Assembly: GCA_027313505.1 (NCBI GenBank) | Contig: DAHVDN010000031.1 | Coordinates: forward strand, 1 to 36,992 | DNA from: Candidatus Dormiibacterota bacterium | GTDB taxonomy: Bacteria > Chloroflexota > Dormibacteria > Aeolococcales > Bog-877 | DNA length: 36,992 nucleotides | Direction: 5' to 3' | In this document: in pieces, positions 1 to 7,191 of the stretch | How positions within the stretch are numbered: position 1 is the stretch's first letter | How the letters are laid out: each line of letters starts with the position of its first letter | Made by a program: the position numbers and the translations under genes | Notes under the pieces: generated by a model | Told to the model about the DNA's origin: nothing | The model's input: only the letters and a program-made list of their open reading frames with translations | Database searches by the model: none

Positions 1-272
1 GCATCTCCAAGTAACGGTTGTGCCGCGCCCTGTACCTGCTGACTCCATCAGGGATGGGTCTCCAAGCGACGCCAGACCTTCGGGTGGTTCAAATGCGCGC
101 GTTTTCGGTCCTCCACTCCCCATTAGACTGGAGGACCGGCCCGGGAGCGAGCGGAGAGAGAGACCGACCTAGATTTCGGGCTGCGCTGGCGCATGACTGC
201 CGGTGTCTTCGGTCGTAGTTGGTCCGGCCTAGTAGTGGATTCGGATACTCGGTTACGCAGGTCGGCCGCAGA
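1..272. other. Left-edge region without a recognisable gene
   Basis: I see no coding frame with convincing protein-like content on either strand, and no tRNA fold that closes. The only structure found is the inverted repeat at 106-138, listed separately. The region lies downstream of the minus-strand mini-gene at 273-428, so it may hold that gene's 3' untranslated region and terminator. Confidence 0.4.
106..138. repeat. Perfect 10-bp inverted repeat (hairpin)
   Basis: The arms CGGTCCTCCA (106-115) and TGGAGGACCG (129-138) are exactly complementary around a 13-nt loop. No T-run follows on either strand, so it is not a classical intrinsic terminator. It lies about 135 bp downstream of the minus-strand gene ending at 273 and could terminate or stabilise that transcript. 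Function is not established. Confidence 0.4.
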
Positions 273-428
273 TCAAAAGTAGTGCCGTCGACCTCCCACC
301 GCGTGGCCCATAGAACCCAGAATCCACAGGGCCAGACCGATCAGCAGCAGGATGATTCCGATTGTGTACAGGATCGGGATTCCGACCACGACTCCGATGA
401 TTAACAACACAATGCCTAAGACGATCAT
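273..428 (-). CDS. Small membrane protein, DUF6131-like (51 aa)
   Basis: The ATG at 428 opens a 51-codon frame ending TGA at 273-275. It is preceded by a good Shine-Dalgarno, AAGGAG, 7 nt upstream. The product is almost entirely hydrophobic. Two short membrane segments (about residues 2-17 and 20-38) are separated by a GIP turn, and the end is a glycine/arginine-rich tail, GGRRHYF. The pattern MIxLGIxLLIIG...ILYTIGIILLLIG...GGRRHYF matches the actinobacterial DUF6131 mini-protein family as I remember it, which supports the lineage guess. The function of that family is unknown. The clean start, ribosome site and family-like composition make it a real gene despite its size. It stands alone, with the IS element behind it on its upstream side. 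Confidence 0.75.
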   Translation of the reverse strand: MIVLGIVLLIIGVVVGIPILYTIGIILLLIGLALWILGSMGHAVGGRRHYF

Positions 429-674
429 TCAGCGTACTCCTTGAACTGACCCACCAAGATTCGATGTCTGTGTGAAGGATGTCGATGGGCCGTGCGCCAG
501 CCTTCTATCAATTGTCTTAACGACGCAGGTTCTATTCAGTGTCACACCGACTCGATTCGGCGCTTAGAGAGATCCAAAGGGGCTTTCCGGCCCGCCGGCA
601 CGGGTAGTTCGGAACTGCGTGATCTCCCGACGCCTAGAAATAGATGCTCCGTACTCCCGGCATGAAGGTTGGGT

Positions 675-712
675 TGAGGGGACCCCGAAAGTCGGTCCAG
701 CCTGAGTGGGAG
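675..712 (+). repeat. IS left terminal inverted repeat
   Basis: The end begins TGAGGGGACCCCGAAAGT and continues to GTGGGAG. It aligns with the reverse complement of 1852-1890 with a few mismatches and two single-base gaps. The 5'-TG end is the IS3-family convention. The boundary was set by aligning the two ends and could move by one or two bases. Confidence 0.7.
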
Positions 713-1540
713 TTACTGCCGCCTGAATGCCTTGGCGAGGGCCGCTGGTGGTTGGTAGTTTGGAGCGCTGTGTGGTCGCAGGTGATTGTAGGACCAGCAC
801 CAGTCGGCATAGAGCACCCGGGCTTCCAGGATGCTGTCGAATATCTCCCGGGCGAAGCGTTCATCGCGGGCTCGGCTGTTTAAGCTTTCGACGTAGGGGT
901 TCTGGCACGGAGATCCGGGCTCGATGTAGCTGGTCTTGGCGCCAGTCTGGCGGCACCAGTCGCGAATCGCTCGGGCCACGAACTCCGGACCTTTGTCGCA
1001 GCGGATCTGCTCCGGGAAGCCGCGTAGACGGGCCGCTCGGTCCAGAGCAGCCACCACGGCGGCGACGGTGATGGAGCGTCCCAGTGGTCCCTGCAGACAC
1101 TCCTTGGTGAACTCGTCGCACATCGACAGCACCTTGAACGGCCTGCCGTCGGAGGTGGTGTCGAACATAAAGTCCAAAGCCCACACCTGATTGGGCCGTT
1201 CCGCTCGCAGCCGGTCCGCAGGCACCGTGCTCTCTCCGAGCCGCCGGAGCTTGGGAGATGCTGCGGAACCCGTAGCCCCTCGTCTCGCCACAGCCGCTGC
1301 ACCCGCTTGTGATTCCACCTGCCAGCGCTGCGTCAGCAGCGTTGCCTGGGCTCTTCTGAAGCCCCATCTCGGCCATCTACCGGAGATCCCCCGCAGCTGC
1401 TCTTCACGGGTCATCACCCGGCTTGGTTGCCGCCTCTGGGTCGACCGTGGCTGTCTGAGCGCCCGACAGGCCTGCCTCTAGCTGCTGCGGAACCGCTCCA
1501 CCAGGTGGAGCACGGCCTCCCGTTTGCGTCTCGGACTCAC
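713..1540 (-). pseudogene. IS3-family transposase OrfB (rve integrase core), disrupted
   Basis: This is the catalytic half of an IS3 transposase. The proper start is GTG at 1538-1540, overlapping the end of orfA. The N-terminal frame then reads through RQACRAL and QPRSTQRR, family hallmarks, but is interrupted by TAG at 1478-1480 where homologues usually have Glu. Further on, an extra base near 1315 and a missing base near 1255 throw about 20 residues out of frame. The displaced stretch, RVQRLWRDEGLRVPQ, is readable in another frame, after which the original frame resumes at PKLRRLGESTVPADRL. The DDE core is recognisable: D in VWALDF, D in IRCDKGPEF and E in NPYVESLNS, ending in a normal YNHLRPH tail. 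An ORF starting at ATG 1417 exists but lacks the N-terminus and contains the garbled segment. Confidence 0.85.
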
Positions 1541-1815
1541 CGTTTTCCCGTCGCCACCTCCCGCAGCATCTCGATCTGCAGCTCCCGGTCGGCCACCATC
1601 CGCTTCAGCCGCTGGTTCTCCACCCGCAACAGCTTCAGCTCCTTGGCGTCCTGCGCCTTCATCCCCCCGTACTGGTTACGCCACCGGTGTAGCGTCGCCG
1701 GGCTGACCTCCAACGCCTTGGCCACTGCGGCTACCTCCTGCCCCTCTCCAGCCAGCCTCTCCGCCTCCCGCAGCTTGCGAATGATCTGCTCCGGCGAGTG
1801 TTTCCTGCCCTTCAT
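1537..1815 (-). CDS. IS3-family transposase OrfA (HTH_Tnp_1)
   Basis: This 92-residue DNA-binding subunit of an IS3 transposase appears intact. Residues 1-50 form the helix-turn-helix (SPEQIIRKLREAE, then VSPATLHRWRNQYGG). Residues 55-88 are a leucine-zipper coiled coil (ELKLLRVENQRLKRMVADRE) that normally mediates multimerisation. The gene ends GGGAAAACGGTGA. The GTG of orfB begins at the third base of the CGG codon, one frame back, so a -1 slip on the A-run would produce the usual OrfAB fusion. Since orfB is broken, OrfA alone would at most act as an inhibitor or regulator. It resembles IS407/IS2-type OrfA proteins. Confidence 0.85.
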   Translation of the reverse strand: MKGRKHSPEQIIRKLREAERLAGEGQEVAAVAKALEVSPATLHRWRNQYGGMKAQDAKELKLLRVENQRLKRMVADRELQIEMLREVATGKR

Positions 1816-1851
1816 GTGAGCTCCTCCTGGGTCCTCTCGGACCTTGAAAGT

Positions 1852-1890
1852 CTCTCACTGAGCCTGGATTACTTTTCGGGGGTCACCACA
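1852..1890 (-). repeat. IS right terminal inverted repeat
   Basis: Read on the minus strand it begins TGTGGTGACCCCCGAAAAGT and ends CAGTGAGAG, pairing with 675-712. It lies 37 bp upstream of the orfA start, where IS3 elements carry the transposase promoter. Confidence 0.7.
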
Positions 1891-2048
1891 CACGCTCTCG
1901 TTCCTCGTGTTGCTTCACTCAGCGCACGGTTCGGTGCTGCGACAGAGTTCCTTTCGGATTGGCTTCAGGGGCGAGCCCAGATTCCGGTGGGAAGGAGGGA
2001 CGAGGGCTGGTTGACGCCAACATGAAGACTGGACCGTTCTCCAGACCG

Positions 2049-2134
2049 TGGTGCCAGCAGTGGGAGTCGAACCCACACGAGCTTGCGCTCAACGGTTTTT
2101 GAGACCGCCGCGTCTGCCATTCCGCCATGCTGGC
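2049..2134 (-). tRNA. tRNA-Leu(CAA)
   Basis: The minus strand folds as a class II tRNA. The acceptor is GCCAGCA with TGCTGGC, and the anticodon stem GCGGT/ACCGT encloses the loop CTCAAAA, giving anticodon CAA. The long variable arm is GAGC-GCAA-GCTC, and the T arm is GTGGG-TTCGACT-CCCAC. The discriminator base is A and the CCA end is encoded (2049-2051). It reads UUG codons. The BFN-domain gene ends 18 bp upstream on the same strand, so the two could share a transcript. Confidence 0.95.
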
Positions 2135-2152
2135 CGAAAAAGACGAGATCGA

Positions 2153-2644
2153 CTAGGAGTCGCGGTCCTCGAGGTCCGGGAGGTTCATCTCGTTGACGAT
2201 CTCTTGAAATACCTTGAGCTTGGCTTCTTCATCCTGTCCTTCGGGAGTGACCGCCGCCTGATCGAGCACATCCCGCGCGACGAAAATCGGGGTCTCCAAG
2301 CGCAGCGCCACCGCGATGGCGTCACTGGGACGGGAGTCCACACTTACATCACGACCGTCAAACTTCCCCTGGATCTCCGCGTAGAAAGTGTCGCTTCTTA
2401 GTTCCGAGATCACCACGCGAGAGACCCTCAGCTCCAGCTGGTGGAAGATGTTGGCGAGGAGGTCGTGGGTCATGGGTCGCTCCGGTAGCACACCGTCCAG
2501 CCTGAGATTGATGGCATTGGCCTCGGCGATGCCCACCCAGATCGGCAAAAACCGTTCCGCGTCCTTCTCCCGCAGCACAACGACATGCTGGCCGCTGGGC
2601 ACGTGGACCCGGATGCTGTCCACCGACACCTCTACTAGGTCCAT
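2153..2644 (-). CDS. BFN-domain (bifunctional nuclease, DUF151) protein
   Basis: The 163-residue protein matches the BFN/DUF151 family, small proteins common in actinobacteria. One member, Thermotoga TM0160, was crystallised; plant relatives show DNase/RNase activity. The domain fills residues 1-135: it opens MDLVEVSVDSIRV, continues with LPIWVGIAEANAI and THDLL, and contains the signature SRPSDAIAVALR near residue 105. The tail after about 140 is acidic. The ATG at 2644 has GAGGAG a few bases upstream, and the usual family start lies at the same place. The gene diverges from the methyltransferase at 2808, with tRNA-Leu just downstream. Nuclease activity in this protein is inferred only; the bacterial role is not well defined. 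Confidence 0.85.
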   Translation of the reverse strand: MDLVEVSVDSIRVHVPSGQHVVVLREKDAERFLPIWVGIAEANAINLRLDGVLPERPMTHDLLANIFHQLELRVSRVVISELRSDTFYAEIQGKFDGRDVSVDSRPSDAIAVALRLETPIFVARDVLDQAAVTPEGQDEEAKLKVFQEIVNEMNLPDLEDRDS

Positions 2645-2672
2645 TGCTCCTCATCGTGCCAAGGCTGCTAGA

Positions 2673-2694
2673 CCGCCCGCCGCGCTGCGGGCGG
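2673..2694. repeat. GC-rich 8-bp hairpin in the divergent intergenic region
   Basis: CCGCCCGC (2673-2680) pairs perfectly with GCGGGCGG (2687-2694) around a 6-nt loop. It lies about 30 bp upstream of the BFN start, inside its presumed 5' untranslated region. No T-tract follows. It could be a leader structure or simply GC-rich sequence. Confidence 0.35.
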
Positions 2695-2720
2695 GACTTC
2701 CGTCGGAATTCCGCTACTCA

Positions 2721-2749
2721 ATCATAGCCTTGGAGGGGTCCGGATTCAG
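2721..2749 (-). promoter_or_regulatory. Possible promoter for the BFN gene
   Basis: On the minus strand, TATGAT (2726 down to 2721) is a near-consensus -10 box. The hexamer 17 bp upstream, CTGAAT (2749-2744), is only a weak -35. The implied transcription start is about 70 nt before the ATG at 2644. The call rests on sequence pattern alone. Confidence 0.3.
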
Positions 2750-2780
2750 CCGCCGGCCAACACCAGGGTGGATGTGGCGG

Positions 2781-2797
2781 CCATCCTATTAGGATGG
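2781..2797. promoter_or_regulatory. 17-bp perfect palindrome overlapping the methyltransferase ribosome site
   Basis: CCATCCTA (2781-2788) and TAGGATGG (2790-2797) are exact reverse complements around a single central T. The right arm runs into the GGAG (2796-2799) that would serve as Shine-Dalgarno for the GTG at 2808. It is either an operator for a dimeric repressor or an RNA hairpin that can mask the ribosome site. No known motif name fits. Confidence 0.4.
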
Positions 2798-2807
2798 AGC
2801 TGGCGTA

Positions 2808-3632
2808 GTGGATAGAGGCGTAAGGGGTGAGAGCTTGAGTGCCTCCCGCGGGCAGCAGGGGTTGGTCTTTGGTGAGGTGGCCGCGCTGTACGATCGGAGC
2901 CGCCCTTCTTATCCAGATGAGATCTTCGAGGAGATCGAGGGGTTCGCTGGTTCTGGTCCTGGCCCGAGAGTGCTGGAGATCGGCGCCGGCACCGGCAAGG
3001 CCACACAGCAGATGGCACGCCGAGGGTGGAGCGTCCTGGCCCTGGAGCCCAGCGCTCCGATGGCCAGGCTCGCTCGAGCGAATCTCGCGTCGTCGCCGAT
3101 GGTCCGGGTCGTCGAGGCCCCCTTTGAGGCATGGGACCCAATGGACGAAGCCTTTTCGGTCGTATGTGCTGCCCAGTCCTGGCACTGGGTAGATCCAGTC
3201 GTGGGATTTCCCAAGGCCGCACGGGTCATGAGGCAGGATGGCGCTCTCGCTCTCATCTGGAACTGCGCCCTGGGAGGCGACGATGAGATTCGTAAGGAGT
3301 TGGACCGGGTGTACCACAGTTTTGCTCCCGGGATCTCCTCCACGCCCCCCAGCGAACGGCAGGGGGATCGAGGGTTGGCCATCTCGTCGTCGGGGCTGTT
3401 TGGGCCAGTGACGCGTATACGGGTGCCATGGACGCTGGCGTACTCAGGGCGAACTTACACGGAACTTATGAGCACTCAATCAGACCACCGTCTACTCGAA
3501 GTAGTAGTTCTGGACAGGCTGCTTGCTAAGGTCGAGGAGGTGATCGAAAACAGGGGAGGGTTTTACCGGGTGGACTATGTCACCTTGGTGTATCTGGCAC
3601 GGCGGCTGCCCGATGGTCAGCGACTTGGCTGA
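2808..3632 (+). CDS. Class I SAM-dependent methyltransferase
   Basis: The 274-residue protein is a small-molecule-type Rossmann methyltransferase (methyltransferase type 11/25-like). Residues 18-33 carry the common lead-in FGEVAALYDRSRPSYP. Motif I is VLEIGAGTGKATQQMA near residues 54-69, followed by the acidic residue binding the SAM ribose in LALEPSAPM. Motif IV/post-I is AQSWHWVD near residue 120. The substrate cannot be told. I chose GTG 2808 because GGAG stands 8 nt upstream; an alternative is TTG 2835, which has AAGGGG 7 nt upstream. The gene diverges from the BFN gene and its 3' end overlaps the polA start by 20 nt, suggesting co-transcription. A palindrome sits on its ribosome site. 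Confidence 0.8.
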   Translation: MDRGVRGESLSASRGQQGLVFGEVAALYDRSRPSYPDEIFEEIEGFAGSGPGPRVLEIGAGTGKATQQMARRGWSVLALEPSAPMARLARANLASSPMVRVVEAPFEAWDPMDEAFSVVCAAQSWHWVDPVVGFPKAARVMRQDGALALIWNCALGGDDEIRKELDRVYHSFAPGISSTPPSERQGDRGLAISSSGLFGPVTRIRVPWTLAYSGRTYTELMSTQSDHRLLEVVVLDRLLAKVEEVIENRGGFYRVDYVTLVYLARRLPDGQRLG

Positions 3633-6357
3633 CGCGGCGACGCCCAGGATCAGGCTACTGCTGGTCGATGGCCATGGACTGGCGTTCCGGGCTTACCACG
3701 CCCTCCCTGAGATGATCAATTCGAAGGGACAGCCGATTCGAGTCGCCTACGGCTACACCTCGATGCTGCTTCAGGCGCTTTCGCAAGGCTTCGATTGCGC
3801 AGTCGCCGCCTTCGACCCGCCCGGCCGCACTTTCCGGGACGAGAAGATGGCCACCTACAAGGGTCAGCGCAAACCCACCCCCCAGGAATTGATCGACCAG
3901 ATCCCTCTCTGCGAGCGTCTGACCTCGGTTCTCAATATTCCTGTGGTGGTTGTCCCCGGCTTTGAGGCCGACGATGTCCTGGGAACTCTGTCGCGGCAGG
4001 CAGCGGAGGCGGGTTGCGAGACCGTGATAGTGACTGGGGACATGGACCTAATCCAGCTCGTGGACGAGAACACCTCGCTGCAGACGAGCAGGCGGGGGAG
4101 CAGCGAGCCGCAGATCTACGATCCAGCGGCGGTGAGGGCCCGATATGGTTTCGATCCCGTCCAGATGATCGACTTCAAGGCCCTTCGAGGCGACGCGAGC
4201 GACAACATTCCCGGGGTCCCGGGGATCGGCGAGAAGACCGCCACCGCGCTGATTCAGCAGTACGGCGATCTGGACCGCGTGCTTGCTGCGATTGATGACA
4301 TGCCGACCGGGCGTACCCGGGCCACGCTGGAGGCTCACCTGGACGAAGCACGTTTCGGGCGGGAGATGGTCACCATTGTCCGAGATGTCCCGGGGGTGGC
4401 TCTGGATCTGGCGACCTGCCGAGTCCAGGACTACAACCAGCTGGCGGCCACGGCGCTTCTAGAAGAGGTCGGTATGCCGAGCCTGATTCGCCGGCTGCCG
4501 TCCGCGGTCCTGGCTGCCGAGGAACCATCGCTATTTCAATCGGACTCGGTGGTACCGCAGATCCTCGATGGGGAATCCATCGGCCCCGTCGTTGAGGAGA
4601 TCAGGTCGGCCGGAGTCCCGGTGACGATCAGGGTGGCCGCAGAACCTCCACTGCGAAGCGGCCGAATCCTGGGCGTGGCCTTCGCGCTAGACGCCGTGCG
4701 CTGTTGGTACGCCCCGGTGGCGAGCACCGATCGGCCCGGCCTGTCAACCAAGGTGCTGGACCCTTTGCTCCAGCTCCTGGCCGACCCGGATGTTTCCAAG
4801 GCGGCCTATCAGTGGAAGGAGGAGTTGCTGGTGCTTCTGGGAGCGGGGTGGAGAATCAGCGACGCCGACTTCGACTGCGTCCTCGCCGCATATCTCGCGG
4901 ACTCCAGGGGACGGACCCCCGCCCTGGCCTCCCTGAGCCGAGAGCTGGGCGGCCCGGCTCTTCGTGACCCAGATTCTATCTTTGGTCGGGGTCAGCAGCG
5001 GAGGACTCCAGCGCAACTCATCGACTCAGAGTGCGCCGGCTTGTTCGGTGGGGAGGCGGCTGCCGCGGCAGCGATCAGGCCGGCACTGGAGAAGCGCTTG
5101 GAGGGGGTCGATGGCGACTCTCTGTTGCGTGATGTAGAGATCCCGGTCACCCGCTTGCTGGCCGCCATGGAGAGCCTAGGGGTGCGGCTGGACGCAGAGC
5201 AGATGAAGGTTCTCTCACTGGAGATGGGAGCTCAGGTCTTGGGTTTGGAGGAAGAGATGTTCCGGCTGGCGGGACGGGAGTTCTCGCCCGGCTCACCCCA
5301 GCAACTGGCGACGCTTCTATATGACGATCTGGGATTGCAGAGCTCTCGGCGCACCAAGACCGGTAGATCCACCGACGCCCAAGTCTTGGAGGCGTTGCGG
5401 GAGGCACATCCGATCGTCCCTTTAGTGCTGGAGTGGCGACAGGTGACCAAACTGCGGAGCACCTACGTGGACGCCCTCCCAGCGCTGGTAGATCCCAGGG
5501 ACGGAAGGGTTCACACCAGCTTCAACCAGGCTGTGGCGGCAACGGGCCGACTCTCTTCGAGCGACCCCAACCTGCAGAACATTCCCATTCGCAGCGAACT
5601 CGGGCGACGGATTCGGGCCGCGTTCGTTCCGGGTGAGGGGGGTTGGCAACTGGTTTCCGCGGACTATTCCCAGATCGAGCTGCGGGTGCTGGCCCACCTG
5701 AGTCAGGACCCGCAGCTGCTGGCGGCCTTCTCCCGTGGCGACGACGTCCACGCTGACACCGCCGCCCAGGTGTTTTCGGTCGACCGGGCAGCCGTCACAG
5801 CGGAGCAGCGGCGGATGGCAAAGGTGGTTAACTTCGGCATCCTCTACGGGTTGTCAAGCTTCGGACTGGCACGGGACCTGGGTATTCCGGCCAATCTGGC
5901 AGATGAGTTCATCAAGCGCTACTTCGATACCTTTGCCGGGGTCCGTGGTTATCTGGATTCCGTGCGCAATGAAGCCCGCGCTAAGGGGTTTGTCACAACT
6001 CTCCTCGGGCGGCGCAGATATCTCACCGACATTCACTCCAGCAACCGACAACTGCGGGAGGCGAGCGAACGGATGGCCATCAACATGCCAATCCAGGGTT
6101 CGGCCGCAGATCTGATGAAACTAGGGATGATCCGAACGGCGGAGGCGCTCCAAAGCGCTGGGCTCCGGGCCCGAATGCTCCTCCAGGTTCACGACGAGTT
6201 GGTGTTCGAGGCCCCGCCAGATGAGGTTGAGGCGGTGGGGGAGGTCGCCCGCCTCGGAATGGGCGGCGTGGGTCAGCTCAGCGTTCCGCTGGTGGTCGAC
6301 CTTAAGTCTGGCCCCAACTGGCGTGACCTCACTCCATTCACCACTGCACGCGGTTAG
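3613..6357 (+). CDS. polA: DNA polymerase I
   Basis: The 914-residue protein fills repair and Okazaki-fragment gaps and removes RNA primers. Residues about 10-280 are the 5'-3' nuclease: LLLVDGHGLAFRAYHALPE at the start, VVPGFEADDVLGT and VTGDMDLIQLV for metal ligands, then a helix-hairpin-helix around GVPGIGEKTA. Residues about 310-510 keep the fold of the 3'-5' exonuclease but lack its acidic residues: no DxE at the first motif, and YQWKEE replaces NxKYD. Proofreading is therefore absent, as in Taq and many actinobacterial Pol I. The polymerase domain has motif A SADYSQIELRVLAH, motif B RRMAKVVNFGILYG and motif C QVHDELVFE. The start was set at ATG 3613 rather than the upstream in-frame ATG 3577, which adds twelve non-conserved residues. 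Confidence 0.95.
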   Translation: MVSDLADAATPRIRLLLVDGHGLAFRAYHALPEMINSKGQPIRVAYGYTSMLLQALSQGFDCAVAAFDPPGRTFRDEKMATYKGQRKPTPQELIDQIPLCERLTSVLNIPVVVVPGFEADDVLGTLSRQAAEAGCETVIVTGDMDLIQLVDENTSLQTSRRGSSEPQIYDPAAVRARYGFDPVQMIDFKALRGDASDNIPGVPGIGEKTATALIQQYGDLDRVLAAIDDMPTGRTRATLEAHLDEARFGREMVTIVRDVPGVALDLATCRVQDYNQLAATALLEEVGMPSLIRRLPSAVLAAEEPSLFQSDSVVPQILDGESIGPVVEEIRSAGVPVTIRVAAEPPLRSGRILGVAFALDAVRCWYAPVASTDRPGLSTKVLDPLLQLLADPDVSKAAYQWKEELLVLLGAGWRISDADFDCVLAAYLADSRGRTPALASLSRELGGPALRDPDSIFGRGQQRRTPAQLIDSECAGLFGGEAAAAAAIRPALEKRLEGVDGDSLLRDVEIPVTRLLAAMESLGVRLDAEQMKVLSLEMGAQVLGLEEEMFRLAGREFSPGSPQQLATLLYDDLGLQSSRRTKTGRSTDAQVLEALREAHPIVPLVLEWRQVTKLRSTYVDALPALVDPRDGRVHTSFNQAVAATGRLSSSDPNLQNIPIRSELGRRIRAAFVPGEGGWQLVSADYSQIELRVLAHLSQDPQLLAAFSRGDDVHADTAAQVFSVDRAAVTAEQRRMAKVVNFGILYGLSSFGLARDLGIPANLADEFIKRYFDTFAGVRGYLDSVRNEARAKGFVTTLLGRRRYLTDIHSSNRQLREASERMAINMPIQGSAADLMKLGMIRTAEALQSAGLRARMLLQVHDELVFEAPPDEVEAVGEVARLGMGGVGQLSVPLVVDLKSGPNWRDLTPFTTARG

Positions 6358-6366
6358 CTCCTCCAC

Positions 6367-7191
6367 GTGCCGGAGCTGCCCGAAGTCGAGACAATCGTGC
6401 GCGACCTGAGACCGCATTTGCTGGGGAGGCAAATCCGTCAGGTGGTACACATCAATCCCCAGATCCTGCGTCATCCCGGAGCCGCCCAGTTCGGAGAGGC
6501 AGTGCCCGGCAGAACGGTGGATGGAGTCCTGCGCCGTGGCAAGTTCATCCACGTGATGCTCGGCCGCCCCGAACGGCTGGTGGTCCATCTGGGCATGAGC
6601 GGCACGTTGATCCTTCAGCCCTCAGAGGACCTCGCCAGGCCGCACACCCATCTGCGCCTGCTCTTGGACTCCGGACTCGAACTGCGCTACAGAGATCCCC
6701 GAAGATTTGGGAGGGTCACTTTCGGACCAGAGGAACAGCTCATAGCGGTAGGGTCGCTGCCCGTTCTCGGAGCTGAGCCCTTGGCGCGGGCCTTTCCCCC
6801 CTGTTCGGTGGAAGCGGCCTTGGAGAGATCCGGGCGGTCGGTCAAGGCGGTGCTTCTGGACCAGAGGGTTATCGCGGGGTGCGGAAACATCTATGCGGAC
6901 GAGGCGTGCTTTCTGGCTCGGGTACGCCCGACGCGCCGGGCTTCGCAGCTCACCAAGGTGGAGCGTGATAGGCTCCTGCGGGCTCTTCCCATCGTGATGC
7001 GGGACGCCATTAGGCGTCGTGGAACTTCCTTCTCGGACTATCGGGACGGGTTCGGCGCCAAAGGGGAAGCGTTCGAATCTCTATTTGTCTACGGCCGGTC
7101 GGGATACGCGTGCGTGCGTTGCGGGAGTACTCTGCGCCGTGCACGGGTGGCGGGCCGCACCACCGTCTACTGCATGAGGTGTCAAAGTTGA
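6367..7191 (+). CDS. mutM: Formamidopyrimidine-DNA glycosylase (Fpg/MutM)
   Basis: This 274-residue base-excision enzyme removes 8-oxoguanine and ring-opened purines, then cleaves the abasic site. GTG 6367 gives PELPEVETIVRDL directly after the initiator, as required: the N-terminal proline is the Schiff-base nucleophile, with Glu next to it. The conserved lysine appears in RRGKFIHV (about residue 59), the helix-two-turn-helix region includes GCGNIYADEACF, and a C-terminal Cys4 zinc finger (CVRCG...YCMRCQ) closes the protein. It begins 9 bp after polA, and its 3' end overlaps the glycosyltransferase start by 13 nt. The placement beside polA, and with uvrB nearby, makes a DNA repair neighbourhood. 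Length and motifs are all normal. Confidence 0.95.
   Translation: MPELPEVETIVRDLRPHLLGRQIRQVVHINPQILRHPGAAQFGEAVPGRTVDGVLRRGKFIHVMLGRPERLVVHLGMSGTLILQPSEDLARPHTHLRLLLDSGLELRYRDPRRFGRVTFGPEEQLIAVGSLPVLGAEPLARAFPPCSVEAALERSGRSVKAVLLDQRVIAGCGNIYADEACFLARVRPTRRASQLTKVERDRLLRALPIVMRDAIRRRGTSFSDYRDGFGAKGEAFESLFVYGRSGYACVRCGSTLRRARVAGRTTVYCMRCQS

Larger units (their letters stand above)
675..1890 (-). mobile_element. IS3-family insertion sequence, decayed
   Basis: This 1.2-kb element is bounded by imperfect terminal inverted repeats. Both ends start TG and share GACCCC(C)GAAA(A)GT, TCCAG and AGTG-GAG blocks. Inside, on the minus strand, are orfA (1537-1815) and orfB (713-1540) in the overlapping -1 arrangement typical of IS3 elements; protein sequence suggests the IS407/IS2-like branch. 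OrfA is intact. OrfB carries a nonsense codon and two compensating single-base indels, so the copy is probably inactive unless helped in trans. No target-site duplication is evident when the 3-5 bases beyond each end are compared (GGT before, CAC after). It lies between the DUF6131-like gene and tRNA-Leu. Confidence 0.85.

Noticed and set aside
1-140. Partial tRNA or structured RNA suggested by GGTTCAAAT near 86-94
   Set aside because: The flanking bases do not pair as a T arm and no acceptor or anticodon stem can be closed around it.
3577-3612. Upstream ATG for polA
   Set aside because: It adds twelve residues lying within the methyltransferase gene; the conserved start of polymerase I is reached from ATG 3613.
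7110-7178. Upstream start for the GT4 gene inside mutM
   Set aside because: The extra 23 residues overlap the mutM zinc-finger coding part and do not resemble a glycosyltransferase N-terminus.
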